Shown here: piece by piece, positions 21,055-29,411 of the stretch
Layout of the letters: every line of letters begins with the position of its first letter
Position numbering within the stretch: position 1 is the stretch's first letter
Assembly (NCBI RefSeq): GCF_000733295.1
Contig: NZ_JPMI01000214.1
Location: 1-64,000, forward strand
Reading direction: 5' to 3'
Length of the DNA: 64,000 bases
Source: Archangium violaceum Cb vi76
GTDB lineage: Bacteria > Myxococcota > Myxococcia > Myxococcales > Myxococcaceae
Made by a program: the position numbers and the translations under genes
Notes under the pieces: generated by a model
Seen by the model: the letters and a program-made list of their open reading frames with translations, nothing else
What the model was told of the DNA's origin: nothing
Database searches by the model: none

Positions 21055-21858
21055 ATGACGTCCGGACAGACCGCTTCGTTGCAACTGCCGTCGTTCCTGC
21101 ATGGCACCTTCCGCTCGGCGCGGCAGAAGGCGAAGCGGGAGGGCCTGCGCTGTGGCGAGCATTACAAGAAGGACGGCACCTTCCTGCTTCCCCGGCAGAT
21201 GGTGGATGTGCCCCCGGGTGAGGTGGTGATGGCTCACGATCTGGTGGACTTCCAGCACGAGCGCCCGGCCTGGCGGCTGTACCTGGTGTCGGATGTCATG
21301 AGTGGGTTGCGCGAAGCAGTGAACTGGCAGAACACGTTACTCGTGAGGGATGCGTACGAGGACTTCTGCCTGGAGACGGCCTGGGGCGCGCTCCACTTCG
21401 CCCTCGCGCAGATGGGCCCGGTGAGTGCACAGCGCACGGCCAAGCGCCTGCGGGCGGTGCTGCGCTTCTGGGAACCGCTCCGGTCCGCGCGCTACCTCTT
21501 CAAGACGCCGGGGACAGCGCAAACGCTGGAGGAGGTGATGCTGGCCTCCTGTGACTGGGCCATGGATGCGTGGTGCCCGGTGGGAGATGACTCCGTGCGC
21601 GGGCGGCTGGCGATGGCGGCGGAGCGCATGGCGCGGGCGACGCGGGAGGATTGTATCGAGGCCATCCTCCGGGAGATGCCGCGAGCCTTGGCGCATGCCG
21701 GGAAGTTGAAGCACGGCGGGGCATTTGCTGACCCTGACTTCCAGCGAGAGCGCCTCGACTCGCTCGACTCATGGTCCTTCGACCGGGTCTCTGCTGCATG
21801 TACTGGGCATCTGATCTGGCTGTTGACCATCTGGGATCGCGAGCTTGAGAAGCATTAG
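21055..21858 (+). CDS. unrecognised protein, paralogue 1 (candidate immunity protein)
   Basis: A 267-residue soluble protein without signal peptide or known motif. Notable stretches are SLQLPSFLHGTFRS, PRQMVDVPPGEVV, RPAWRLYLVSDVM and a C-terminal CTGHLIWLLTIWDREL. It is about 70% identical by eye to the protein at 23112-23909, and the similarity includes the leader (TTGATAGGAC just ahead of both ATGs). The two copies bracket a lipoprotein with a nuclease-like motif. That layout suggests immunity proteins, by inference only. An enzymatic role cannot be excluded. Confidence 0.6.
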   Translation: MTSGQTASLQLPSFLHGTFRSARQKAKREGLRCGEHYKKDGTFLLPRQMVDVPPGEVVMAHDLVDFQHERPAWRLYLVSDVMSGLREAVNWQNTLLVRDAYEDFCLETAWGALHFALAQMGPVSAQRTAKRLRAVLRFWEPLRSARYLFKTPGTAQTLEEVMLASCDWAMDAWCPVGDDSVRGRLAMAAERMARATREDCIEAILREMPRALAHAGKLKHGGAFADPDFQRERLDSLDSWSFDRVSAACTGHLIWLLTIWDRELEKH

Positions 21859-22027
21859 GAAGCGTTCCGTCTGACGCTCTCCTCTGGGGGGATCTCACCG
21901 GTAGTGTGCCGGTGGGTGGGGTGCACCCGGTGACCTGACTGCAGAGGGCCTGGAGATTCCCGTTGCTCCCCGCTTCTACTTCTTCCTGACTCCGCAAGGA
22001 TGCGCATGCGCGGAGCGGGAGGGGCAC

Positions 22028-23086
22028 GTGAGCGCCACCATCAGCTGTCTACCCGTATCCTGGATTGCGCGGTGCGTCTCCCTGTGCCTCGTCTTGGTGC
22101 TCGCCGGCTGTGCTACGGACTCTGGCGGGCGGAGTCTTCCTGCCTGGCACTCGGAGACGCCACGGTTCGAGACGCCGCGAACTGCTGCTCCGCGACAGAG
22201 AGTCCTGTTGGCCATGAACGATGGCCCGGCGGGAGGTGTTTCAGCCGGCCCTGCGCCCCAGGGCTACAATGTACCCGGTCGGAAGCCGGATTCGAAGATG
22301 CCCTGGGAGTTCTTCATGGGCAATGCCTCACACCGGCTCGTTGCGTATATGTACGGCGTCAGACATCCGGAAAGTCTCGTCTATTACAACACCAAGCCAA
22401 TCAAAGCCATCGTTGATGAGATGGAAGTTGGAGACTCGTCCCTGCTGCGCTCGGACGAGCGCGAGATACGTCCGGACATTACCGATGTCTCCCTCCTGGT
22501 TCTTTTCGAGATCAAGCCTTGGGATGAGCAGGCACTCAGGGAAGGCCGTGAGGAGGCGCGCAAGTACTTGATTGCACTCAACCGAGCCCTCTCTAACAAG
22601 ATTCACTTCATGGGTGGAACGGACTTCCAGGGCGAGGTCCTCGTCCGCTTCCAGGGAGGTCAATATATCTGGCGCCTGGAATGGAAGAATCCTGAGCCCG
22701 GAGTAGTCCAGTACAAGTGGACGCGCAGCCAGCAACGCTTCGAGTCCCAGGCGGCAGCGTACGAGGCCGGGCAGTGGGTGGAAATCACCGTGGAGGAGTT
22801 GCGGCAGTACGGTGGCTGGGTGAGTCAGGCGGTGGAAGGAATGGTGGGTCGGCGGGAGCAACTCACTACCCTTCGAGGCACCATGGGAATGGTCATCGAC
22901 CTCGTCGGCGGGGTTGCGACGACGGTCTTGTGGGGGTCGATTCAGGGAAAGATGGGGACGGGCATGGGGAGCCGAAAGCCGCCCACGCAAGGGGGCGGAC
23001 AGGTCATTCCCTTCCCGGCGCGTCCCCCATCCACCACGTCTCCAGCGCAGATTCCGGCTGCGGCGGGCATGTCGCTTCCCCCCTAA
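22028..23086 (+). CDS. lipoprotein with PD-(D/E)XK-like motif (candidate SitA-like toxin)
   Basis: A 352-residue protein. A GTG start is followed by a type II signal peptide (LVLVLAGC, lipidated Cys28). The segment RPDITDVSLLVLFEIKPW places Asp150, Glu161 and Lys163 in the D-x10-E-x-K spacing of PD-(D/E)XK nucleases, followed by a helix (REGREEARKYLIALNRAL) as in that fold. The C-terminus is Gly/Pro-rich. Myxobacteria use lipoprotein toxins (SitA) passed between cells by outer-membrane exchange, some with nuclease domains, with linked immunity genes. This protein fits that plan but I cannot assign it to a known SitA family. Base composition is less GC-rich than the neighbours. The stop is 25 bases before paralogue 2. 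Confidence 0.6.
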   Translation: MSATISCLPVSWIARCVSLCLVLVLAGCATDSGGRSLPAWHSETPRFETPRTAAPRQRVLLAMNDGPAGGVSAGPAPQGYNVPGRKPDSKMPWEFFMGNASHRLVAYMYGVRHPESLVYYNTKPIKAIVDEMEVGDSSLLRSDEREIRPDITDVSLLVLFEIKPWDEQALREGREEARKYLIALNRALSNKIHFMGGTDFQGEVLVRFQGGQYIWRLEWKNPEPGVVQYKWTRSQQRFESQAAAYEAGQWVEITVEELRQYGGWVSQAVEGMVGRREQLTTLRGTMGMVIDLVGGVATTVLWGSIQGKMGTGMGSRKPPTQGGGQVIPFPARPPSTTSPAQIPAAAGMSLPP

Positions 23087-23111
23087 GGGGCCGCTTGATA
23101 GGACATATTCG

Positions 23112-23909
23112 ATGATGTCCGAACAGCCCGGTTCCCTACAACTGCCATCCTTCCTCCAGGGCAGTTTCCGCTCGGTTCAGCAGAAGGCGCACAGAGAGGG
23201 GATGCGGTGTGGCGAGCAATATCGCAGGGACGGTACCTTCCCCATTCCTCGGCAGATGGTGGAGGTCCCCCCAGGCGAGGTGGTGGTGGCGCACGAGGTG
23301 GTGGATTTCCAGCGCGAGCGTCCAGCCTGGCGGCTGTATATGGTGTCGCATGTCATGGGCGCCTTGGCTCCGGAAGGATTCAAGCCGTTCCCCGTGAGGC
23401 ATGACTATGAGGCGTTCTTCAGAGAGACGGCCTGGGGTGCGTTGTTCTTCGCGACGACGCACATGGGGGCGGTGAGCGCGGAGCGTACGGCGCGGCGCCT
23501 CCAGGCGGTGCTGCGCTTCTGGGAGCCGCTTCAGTCCGCGCGCTATCTCTTCAAGAAATTGGGGGGGGCGCAAACGCTAGAGGAAGTGATGAGGGCTTCC
23601 TGTGACTGGGCCATGGATGCGTGGTGCCCGTTGGGAGACGACGCCGTGCGCGAGCGGCTGGTGGTGGCGGCGGAGCGCATGGCGCGGGCGACGCGGGAGG
23701 ACTGTATTGAGGCCATCTTCCGGCAGATGCCCCGGGCCCTCGCGCATGCGGGCAAGTTGAAACACCGGCAGACGCTGGCCGACCTGGCCTTCCAGCGCGA
23801 ACGCCTTGCCTCGCTCGACTCCTGGTCCTTTGAACGGGTGTCGGGTGCCTGTACGGGGCATCTGATCTGGTTGCTCACCTGCTGGGATCGGGAGCTCGGG
23901 ATGCAGTAA
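23112..23909 (+). CDS. unrecognised protein, paralogue 2 (candidate immunity protein)
   Basis: A 265-residue sister of the protein at 21055-21858, with long identical blocks such as DCIEAI, PRALAHAGKLKH and CTGHLIWLLT. Two adjacent ATGs (23112, 23115) are possible. It follows the toxin-like lipoprotein by 25 bases and is probably co-transcribed with it, as expected for a cognate immunity gene; paralogue 1 would then be an older or alternative copy. Function is inferred from context only. Confidence 0.6.
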   Translation: MMSEQPGSLQLPSFLQGSFRSVQQKAHREGMRCGEQYRRDGTFPIPRQMVEVPPGEVVVAHEVVDFQRERPAWRLYMVSHVMGALAPEGFKPFPVRHDYEAFFRETAWGALFFATTHMGAVSAERTARRLQAVLRFWEPLQSARYLFKKLGGAQTLEEVMRASCDWAMDAWCPLGDDAVRERLVVAAERMARATREDCIEAIFRQMPRALAHAGKLKHRQTLADLAFQRERLASLDSWSFERVSGACTGHLIWLLTCWDRELGMQ

Positions 23910-24000
23910 GGGCCTATTTCGGTAGGAGGCTGCCCCATCGTTTCGCTTGAGGGGCAACCTGTCAGCAATGAGACCTGCCGAAACAGGCCGTGCCGCCTCC

Positions 24001-25362
24001 TCAGTCGAACATCGCTCCCAGTGCCTCGGAGAGTGTCTCGACTCCCACCACCTCCAGCTTCGTGCCCTCCAGCCGCCTCGCGCTCCCCTTGGGGATGATG
24101 GCCCGCTGGAAGCCCATCTTCGCCGCCTCCGCCAGCCTCGGCTCCACCTGGCCCACCGCGCGCACCTCGCCCGCCAGGCCCACCTCGCCCAGCACCAGCG
24201 TGTGCGCCTCCAGCGGCCGGTTCTGCAGGCTGCTCACCAGCGCCGCGCATACCGCCAGGTCGCACGCCGGCTCCGACAGCTGCATGCCTCCCGCCACGTT
24301 CACGAAGAGATCACACCCCACCAGCGGGATGTCCTCCTTCTTCTCCAGCACCGCCGCCAGCAGCGCCACGCGGTTGCCGTCCACTCCAATGGCCGTGCGC
24401 CGCGCCGTGCCGTAGCCCGTGGGCGCCACCAGCGCCTGCACCTCCACCAGCAGCGGCCTCGTCCCATTCAGCGTGCACGTCACCACGCTGCCCGCCTTGC
24501 CCGCCGGCCGCTCCGCCAGGAACAGCGCCGAGGGGTCCGGCACCTCCATCAGCCCCGCTCCCTTCATCTCGAAGACGCCAATCTCGTTCGTCGAGCCGAA
24601 GCGGTTCTTGTGCGCCCGCAGAATCCGGAACGGATGGCCACGCTCCCCCTCGAAGTAGAGGACGGTGTCCACCATGTGCTCCAGCACGCGCGGGCCCGCG
24701 ATGGAGCCCTCCTTCGTCACGTGCCCCACCAGGAACGTCGGCACCCCGCTGCGCTTGGCGAACGCCATGAAGCGTCCCGCCACCTCGCGCACCTGCGAGA
24801 TGCTCCCCGGCGCGCTGCCCAGCTCCGGCAGGTACATCGTCTGGATGGAGTCCACCACCAGCGCCCGCGGCTTGAGGCCCTCGGCCACCGCCAGCACCCG
24901 GTCCGCGTCCGTCTCCGCGAAGAGGTGGATGTCCTCGCTCTCCACCCGCAGCCGCTCGGCCCGCATCTTCGTCTGCCGCAGCGACTCCTCGCCCGACACG
25001 TACAGCACCGGGCCCCACCGCCCCAGCTTGTCCAGCGCCGCCAGCAGCAGCGTGGACTTGCCGATGCCCGGGTCTCCTCCCAGCAGCACCAGCGAGCCGT
25101 CCACCACTCCGCCTCCCAGCACCCGGTCGAACTCGGCGATGCCCGTGCGCCGGCGCTCCTCCTGCTCGCCGCTCACCTCGCGCAGCCGCACCGGCTTGGT
25201 CGCCCCTCCCGAGGCCCCCCACGCCGGGCGCTTCTCGTCCACCTTCGCCCCGGTCTCCTCCACCAGCGAGCTCCACGCGCCGCAGTCGGGGCACTTCCCC
25301 AACCACTTCGCCGACTGGTACCCGCACGCCTGACACGTGTAGTGCGTCTTTGCCTTCGCCAT
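24001..25362 (-). CDS. radA: DNA repair protein RadA
   Basis: RadA promotes branch migration in recombinational repair. The 453 residues show all parts: N-terminal C4 zinc finger (CQACGYQSAKWLGKCPDCG), RecA-like ATPase with Walker A GGDPGIGKST, the RadA-specific HKNRFGSTNEIG motif, and a Lon-like C-terminal domain (TGYGTARRTAIGVDGNRVALL). It is divergent from the GlsB-like gene, with a 211-base gap that holds both promoters. Confidence 0.96.
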   Translation of the reverse strand: MAKAKTHYTCQACGYQSAKWLGKCPDCGAWSSLVEETGAKVDEKRPAWGASGGATKPVRLREVSGEQEERRRTGIAEFDRVLGGGVVDGSLVLLGGDPGIGKSTLLLAALDKLGRWGPVLYVSGEESLRQTKMRAERLRVESEDIHLFAETDADRVLAVAEGLKPRALVVDSIQTMYLPELGSAPGSISQVREVAGRFMAFAKRSGVPTFLVGHVTKEGSIAGPRVLEHMVDTVLYFEGERGHPFRILRAHKNRFGSTNEIGVFEMKGAGLMEVPDPSALFLAERPAGKAGSVVTCTLNGTRPLLVEVQALVAPTGYGTARRTAIGVDGNRVALLAAVLEKKEDIPLVGCDLFVNVAGGMQLSEPACDLAVCAALVSSLQNRPLEAHTLVLGEVGLAGEVRAVGQVEPRLAEAAKMGFQRAIIPKGSARRLEGTKLEVVGVETLSEALGAMFD

Positions 25363-25573
25363 GGAACCCCTTGTCTATCCCATGGCACCCACGTTTCCCT
25401 CGCTTTCCCGCGCGCCTGCCCGCCCCTCCCCCCGAGCCGTCCGGAGAGCGGGCGGCCGGGCATGGGGGTCTCTCCCGGGCCTCCCCGTCAAGTTGTGCCT
25501 CGGGGCAGGGCTCCCCACTTTTCTTCCCAATCGGGGCCGCACATCGCGGCGCCCCAAGAAAGGGAGAACGGAG

Positions 25574-25843
25574 ATGAGCATCATCTGGTTCATCGTGGTG
25601 GGTCTGGTCGCGGGTCTGCTCGCGCGTGCGCTCCTTCCGGGCCGCCAGTCCATGGGACTCGTGGCGACGATGCTGCTGGGTATCGTGGGCTCGTTCGTGG
25701 GCGGCTTCATCGGCTCGCTCTTCTCGCCCAGCCGAAGTGTCCTCGACCTGCAGCCCTCCGGACTCATCATGTCCGTCGTCGGCGCCATCGTGGTGCTACT
25801 CCTGGTGGGCTGGGCGGGCAGGGGCCGTCGCATCCACGCCTGA
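25574..25843 (+). CDS. GlsB/YeaQ/YmgE-family small membrane protein
   Basis: An 89-residue protein with three predicted membrane helices (IIWFIVVGLVAGLLARAL, LVATMLLGIVGSFVGGFIG, IMSVVGAIVVLLLVGW) and the Gly-rich pattern of transglycosylase-associated/GlsB stress proteins. The role is poorly defined in any organism; expression is often stress-induced. A strong terminator hairpin follows the stop. Confidence 0.9.
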   Translation: MSIIWFIVVGLVAGLLARALLPGRQSMGLVATMLLGIVGSFVGGFIGSLFSPSRSVLDLQPSGLIMSVVGAIVVLLLVGWAGRGRRIHA

Positions 25844-25848
25844 TTTCC

Positions 25849-25905
25849 GGAGCCCGGTAGGGGAGGGGCACGCCCATCGTGCCCACCCCGCCGGGCTCCT
25901 CCTTC
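25849..25905 (+). terminator. rho-independent-type terminator after the GlsB-like gene
   Basis: GGAGCCCGG pairs with CCGGGCTCC, and inside it GGGGCACG pairs with CGTGCCC around a CCCAT loop, giving a long hairpin. It is followed by TCCTTCTC rather than a clean T run. It separates the GlsB-like gene from the biotin operon. Confidence 0.7.
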
Positions 25906-25923
25906 TCGGGGGGTGAACCGGGG

Positions 25924-25955
25924 TCGTCAACCCGGGCGCGCTGTGTGGTTGACAA
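25924..25955 (+). promoter_or_regulatory. BirA-type biotin operator upstream of bioB
   Basis: TCGTCAACC-N14-GGTTGACAA forms an inverted repeat with one mismatch, matching the form of the known bacterial BirA operator (TTGTNAACC-N14/15-GGTTNACAA). It lies 49 bases before the bioB ATG. The right arm contains a perfect TTGACA that could be the -35 box, so bound biotinyl-AMP-BirA would block the promoter. No birA gene is in the window. Confidence 0.8.
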
Positions 25956-26004
25956 GGGCGGTCCGCCCACGCACCGTGCGCGCTCCACACCCCCCGAGGA
26001 GCCC

Positions 26005-27036
26005 ATGTCCGACTCCGCCGCCCACGATTTCCACGGTCACGCCCACTTCGCCGCTCCGCCTCCGGGTGTCGTCGTCCGCCATGACTGGACGCTCCCCGAG
26101 GTGCGCGCCCTCTATGAGCTCCCCCTGCTCGAGCTCATCCACAAGGCGCAGACCGTGCACCGCGCCGTCTTCCAGGACAACAAGGTGCAGCTGTGCTCGC
26201 TGCTGTCCATCAAGACGGGCGGCTGCCCCGAGGACTGCGGCTACTGCCCCCAGGCCGCGCGCTACCACAAGGACACCGGCCTGCAGGCCGAGAAGCTCAT
26301 GTCCGTGCCCTCCGTGCTCGACGCCGCCTCCAAGGCCCGCTCCGCCGGTGCCACCCGCTTCTGCATGGGCGCCGCCTGGCGCGAGGTGAAGGACGGGCCC
26401 CAGTTCGACAACGTCCTGGAGATGGTCCGCGGCGTGAAGGCGCTCGGCATGGAGGCCTGCGCCACGCTCGGTATGCTCACGGAGAGTCAGGCGAAGCGCC
26501 TCAAGGAGGCCGGCCTCTCCGCCTACAACCACAACCTCGACACCTCCGAGGACAAGTACGGGGACATCATCTCCACCCGCACCTACCAGGACCGGCTGGA
26601 GACGATCGAGCGCGTGCGCCAGGCCGGCATCTCCGTGTGCTCCGGCGGCATCATCGGCCTGGGTGAGTCCGTGGACGACCGCTGCAAGCTGCTGCTCACG
26701 CTCTCCAACCAGGAGGTCCACCCCGAGTCCGTCCCCATCAACGCGCTCGTCGCCGTGAAGGGCACGCCGCTGCAGGACCAGAAGCCCGTGCAGACCGTGG
26801 AGATGGTCCGCACCATCGCCACCGCCCGCATCCTCATGCCCATGGCCATGGTCCGTCTGTCCGCCGGCCGCATGCAGATGAACGAGGAGGCCCAACTGCT
26901 GTGCATGCTCGCCGGCGCCAACTCGCTCTTCTTCGGCGAGAAGCTCCTCACCACCGGCAACCCCGAGTACACCCAGGACATGGCCCTCCTGGAGAAGGCC
27001 GGCATCCGCCCCCTGGAGCCGGATACGGCGCGGTGA
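26005..27036 (+). CDS. bioB: biotin synthase BioB
   Basis: A radical-SAM enzyme that inserts sulphur into dethiobiotin, the last step of biotin synthesis. The 4Fe-4S CxxxCxxC motif is CPEDCGYC. The family stretches [17 protein letters not shown] and RLSAGRMQM are present. It has 343 residues from MSDSAAHDF, with GAGGA four bases upstream; the frame is open further 5' through the operator but that part is not protein-like. It is the first gene of the bio operon. Confidence 0.97.
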   Translation: MSDSAAHDFHGHAHFAAPPPGVVVRHDWTLPEVRALYELPLLELIHKAQTVHRAVFQDNKVQLCSLLSIKTGGCPEDCGYCPQAARYHKDTGLQAEKLMSVPSVLDAASKARSAGATRFCMGAAWREVKDGPQFDNVLEMVRGVKALGMEACATLGMLTESQAKRLKEAGLSAYNHNLDTSEDKYGDIISTRTYQDRLETIERVRQAGISVCSGGIIGLGESVDDRCKLLLTLSNQEVHPESVPINALVAVKGTPLQDQKPVQTVEMVRTIATARILMPMAMVRLSAGRMQMNEEAQLLCMLAGANSLFFGEKLLTTGNPEYTQDMALLEKAGIRPLEPDTAR

Positions 27037-27051
27037 CGAGCCCGGATTCGC

Positions 27052-27091
27052 GGCACCCTCACCCCGTCCCTCTCCCGGAGGGAGAGGGGAG
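27052..27091. repeat. palindromic repeat, copy C, between bioB and bioF
   Basis: CACCCTCACCCCGTCCCTCTCCC faces GGAGGGAGAGGG (only the key words are given here). It fills the 56-base gap between bioB and bioF, and its 3' arm GAGGGGA lies right at the Shine-Dalgarno position of the bioF GTG. Confidence 0.85.
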
Positions 27092-27092
27092 T

Positions 27093-28244
27093 GTGGCCAC
27101 GGGGTGGGCCCGGGAGGACATGGACTCCCTGTCCTCCCGCGGGCTCAAGCGGTTCCTCGAGCCGCTCGACTCCCCCCAGGGCCCCCTCGTCCGTGTCGGA
27201 GGTGAGACGCTCGTCAATTTCTCCTCCAACGACTACCTGGGTCTCGCCGCCTCGCCCTCCGTTCGCGCCGCCGCCATGGCTGCCTTGGAGGTTCATGGGG
27301 TGGGCTCCGGGGCCAGCAGGCTCGTCGTCGGCGACACCACCGCCCACCAGCGCCTGGAGGCCCGGCTCGCCGCCTTCGAGCACGCCGAGGCCGCGCTCCT
27401 CTTCAACTCGGGCTACGCCGCCAACGTCGGCACCCTGCAAGCCCTCGTCGGCCCCGAGGACGCCGTCTTCTCCGACGCCCTCAACCACGCCTCCCTCATC
27501 GACGGCTGCCGCCTCTCGCGCGCCCGCACCGTCGTCTACCCGCATGCCGACGTCGAGGCGCTCGACCGCGCCCTCGCCTCCACTCCCGCACGCCGGCGTC
27601 TCGTCGTCACCGACACCGTGTTCTCCATGGACGGGGACCACGCGCCCCTGCGGGAGATCGTCGGCGTCTGCCGGGCCCACGGCGCCGCGCTCCTCGTGGA
27701 TGAAGCCCATGCCACCGGCGTGTTGGGCTCCCGTGGTGCCGGGCTGTGTGAGGAGCTGGGGCTCTCCAGCGCCGTCGACGTGCGCATGGGCACCTTGAGC
27801 AAGGCCTTCGGCGTGCTGGGCGCGTACATCTGTGCCTCCCGCCCCGTGGTGGAGCTCGTCCTCAACCGCGCCCGGCCCCTCGTCTTCTCCACGGCGCTTC
27901 CCGCAGCCCTGTGCGCCGCCGCCGGGGCCGCCGTGGACATCGTCGAGCACGATGGGGAGCTGCGCGCCCGCCTGTGGCGCAACATCCGCCGCTTCTCCCA
28001 GGGCCTGCGCTCGCTCGGCTTCGCCGCCGAGCCCCGGAGCGCCATCTTCCCCGTCATCGTGGGCGAGCCCGGGCTCGCCGTCTCCGCCGCACGGGCGCTG
28101 CGTTCCAAGGGGTTGTTGGTGAAGGCCATCCGCCCTCCCACCGTTCCCGAGGGCACCAGCCGGCTGCGTTTCTGTCTCTCCGCCGCCCATACCGAGGGCC
28201 ATGTGGACCTCGCCCTCGAGGGGCTGCGCTCGCTACGACTCTGA
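27093..28244 (+). CDS. bioF: 8-amino-7-oxononanoate synthase BioF
   Basis: A PLP enzyme that condenses pimeloyl thioester with alanine. Motifs: [29 protein letters not shown] and [13 protein letters not shown], with the PLP-binding Lys. The start is GTG 27093 because the normal BioF opening ([17 protein letters not shown]) begins there; the ATG at 27120 would remove half of that helix and has a poorly spaced ribosome site. It has 383 residues, close to the family norm. It is third-last in the bio operon and follows a repeat that supplies its ribosome binding site. Confidence 0.94.
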   Translation: MATGWAREDMDSLSSRGLKRFLEPLDSPQGPLVRVGGETLVNFSSNDYLGLAASPSVRAAAMAALEVHGVGSGASRLVVGDTTAHQRLEARLAAFEHAEAALLFNSGYAANVGTLQALVGPEDAVFSDALNHASLIDGCRLSRARTVVYPHADVEALDRALASTPARRRLVVTDTVFSMDGDHAPLREIVGVCRAHGAALLVDEAHATGVLGSRGAGLCEELGLSSAVDVRMGTLSKAFGVLGAYICASRPVVELVLNRARPLVFSTALPAALCAAAGAAVDIVEHDGELRARLWRNIRRFSQGLRSLGFAAEPRSAIFPVIVGEPGLAVSAARALRSKGLLVKAIRPPTVPEGTSRLRFCLSAAHTEGHVDLALEGLRSLRL

Positions 28245-28264
28245 ATCTCCGCGTGGGAGGTCAT

Positions 28265-29029
28265 GTGGCAACTCGAGGTTCTCGGCACCCTCACCCCGTC
28301 CCTCTCCCGAAGGGAGAGGGGAAATGGCCGCGCTCCGAAGGGAAATGGCCGCGGTTCTTCGTCACCGGTACGGATACCGGGGTGGGGAAGACGCAGGCCT
28401 CACGAGCCCTGCTCTCCCTGCTCGCCGATGCCGGGCTCTCTCCCCAGGGGTTCAAGCCCTATGAGAGCGGGTGCGCCTCCCTCTCCGCTCCTTCCGACGC
28501 GCTCTCCCTTCGCGAGGCCGCTCGGAGTGACCTGCCGCTCGACATCGTCTGCCCCCACCGCTTCCGCGCGCCCCTCGCCCCCGGCATCGCCGCTCGCCGC
28601 CTCGGCCGCGAGCCGGATTGGAACACCACCCTCTCCGCCTGGGAGCGCGTCCGCCACGGCTCCGTCGTCGTCGAGGGCGCCGGTGGTCTCTTCGTCCCCC
28701 TCGACTCCTCCCACGACGTCATCGACCTCATCTCCACCCTCGCGCTCCCCGTCCTGCTCGTCGCCCGCGCCGGCCTGGGCACGCTCAACCACACCGCCCT
28801 GTCCCTCGAGGCCCTCGCCGCGCGCAACATCCCTGTTGCCGCCGTGCTCCTCTCGCGCGGCACTCCCTCTCGCGATCCCTCCGAGCGCGACAACCCCGCC
28901 CTCATCTCCGAGCGCCATCACATCCAGGTCCTCGGTCCAGTTCCCTACCTGGAAGATGCTCGCCGCCGTCACGCCGCCTTCCGCGAGGCGCTCGCTCCAC
29001 TCGTGCCCGAACGCGCGCGAGGCCGATAA
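28265..29029 (+). CDS. bioD: dethiobiotin synthetase BioD with repeat-encoded N-terminus
   Basis: BioD closes the ureido ring of dethiobiotin using ATP and CO2. The conserved body starts FFVTGTDTGVGKT (P-loop) and contains YKPYESG-like FKPYESG and VEGAGGLFVPL. No start codon occurs close to the P-loop in frame. The nearest is GTG 28265, with GGAGG ending five bases before it. This adds about 30 residues (ending PHPVPLPKGEGKWPRSEGKWPR) translated from the inserted repeat. The total is 254 residues against the usual 220-240. The overlapping ATG at 28263 is in another frame. The enzyme call is firm; the exact start is not. Confidence 0.92.
   Translation: MATRGSRHPHPVPLPKGEGKWPRSEGKWPRFFVTGTDTGVGKTQASRALLSLLADAGLSPQGFKPYESGCASLSAPSDALSLREAARSDLPLDIVCPHRFRAPLAPGIAARRLGREPDWNTTLSAWERVRHGSVVVEGAGGLFVPLDSSHDVIDLISTLALPVLLVARAGLGTLNHTALSLEALAARNIPVAAVLLSRGTPSRDPSERDNPALISERHHIQVLGPVPYLEDARRRHAAFREALAPLVPERARGR
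28283..28327. repeat. palindromic repeat, copy D, inside the bioD 5' end
   Basis: The core hairpin CCCTCTCCC/GGGAGAGGG is followed by two tandem copies of GAAATGGCCGCG. It lies between the likely bioD start codon and the codons for the conserved P-loop, so it is translated as part of BioD. Confidence 0.8.
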
Positions 29030-29093
29030 ATCGGCCTCCGCGGCGATCCGAACGCGCGCGCGAGTGCAAGTTTTCGTGTTGCACGGCCGTGAA

Positions 29094-29411
29094 ATGGACG
29101 CATGTTTCGATCTGCGCGAGAACGCCACGCGAATGGCGGACATCATCGACCTCTCGCTCCTCGCCGATGCAAGGCGCTACCTCTCCAAGTTGCTCGATGC
29201 GCGCGGTATCTCCTACTTCCTCCAGAAGGATGGTCAGCGGCTCTTCCACATCGAGCCCGCCAAGGTCGACCTCGTGGTCCGGACCGCCATCCGCTCCCGC
29301 GCTGACTCGCTGCCCTCTCCGCACCCGAAGGCCGTCGAGCACTGCCGCAAGGAGATCCGCCGCGAGCTGATCCGCCTCGTCGCCTCCGCCATGTTGCAGA
29401 CGGGGCTGTGA
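29094..29411 (+). CDS. small conserved-looking hypothetical protein
   Basis: A 105-residue helical protein (ADIIDLSLLADARRYLSKLLDARGISYFL ... CRKEIRRELIRLVASAMLQ), not recognised. It sits between bioD and the aminotransferase gene, whose GTG overlaps its stop by four bases (GTGA), so it is part of the same transcript. A second ATG at 29133 would give 92 residues. The link to biotin is by position only. Confidence 0.6.
   Translation: MDACFDLRENATRMADIIDLSLLADARRYLSKLLDARGISYFLQKDGQRLFHIEPAKVDLVVRTAIRSRADSLPSPHPKAVEHCRKEIRRELIRLVASAMLQTGL

Noticed and set aside
21859-22027. Small gene or attachment site between paralogue 1 and the lipoprotein
   Set aside because: Only a weak CACCGG/CCGGTG hairpin; no direct repeats flank the island and no coding signal was seen.
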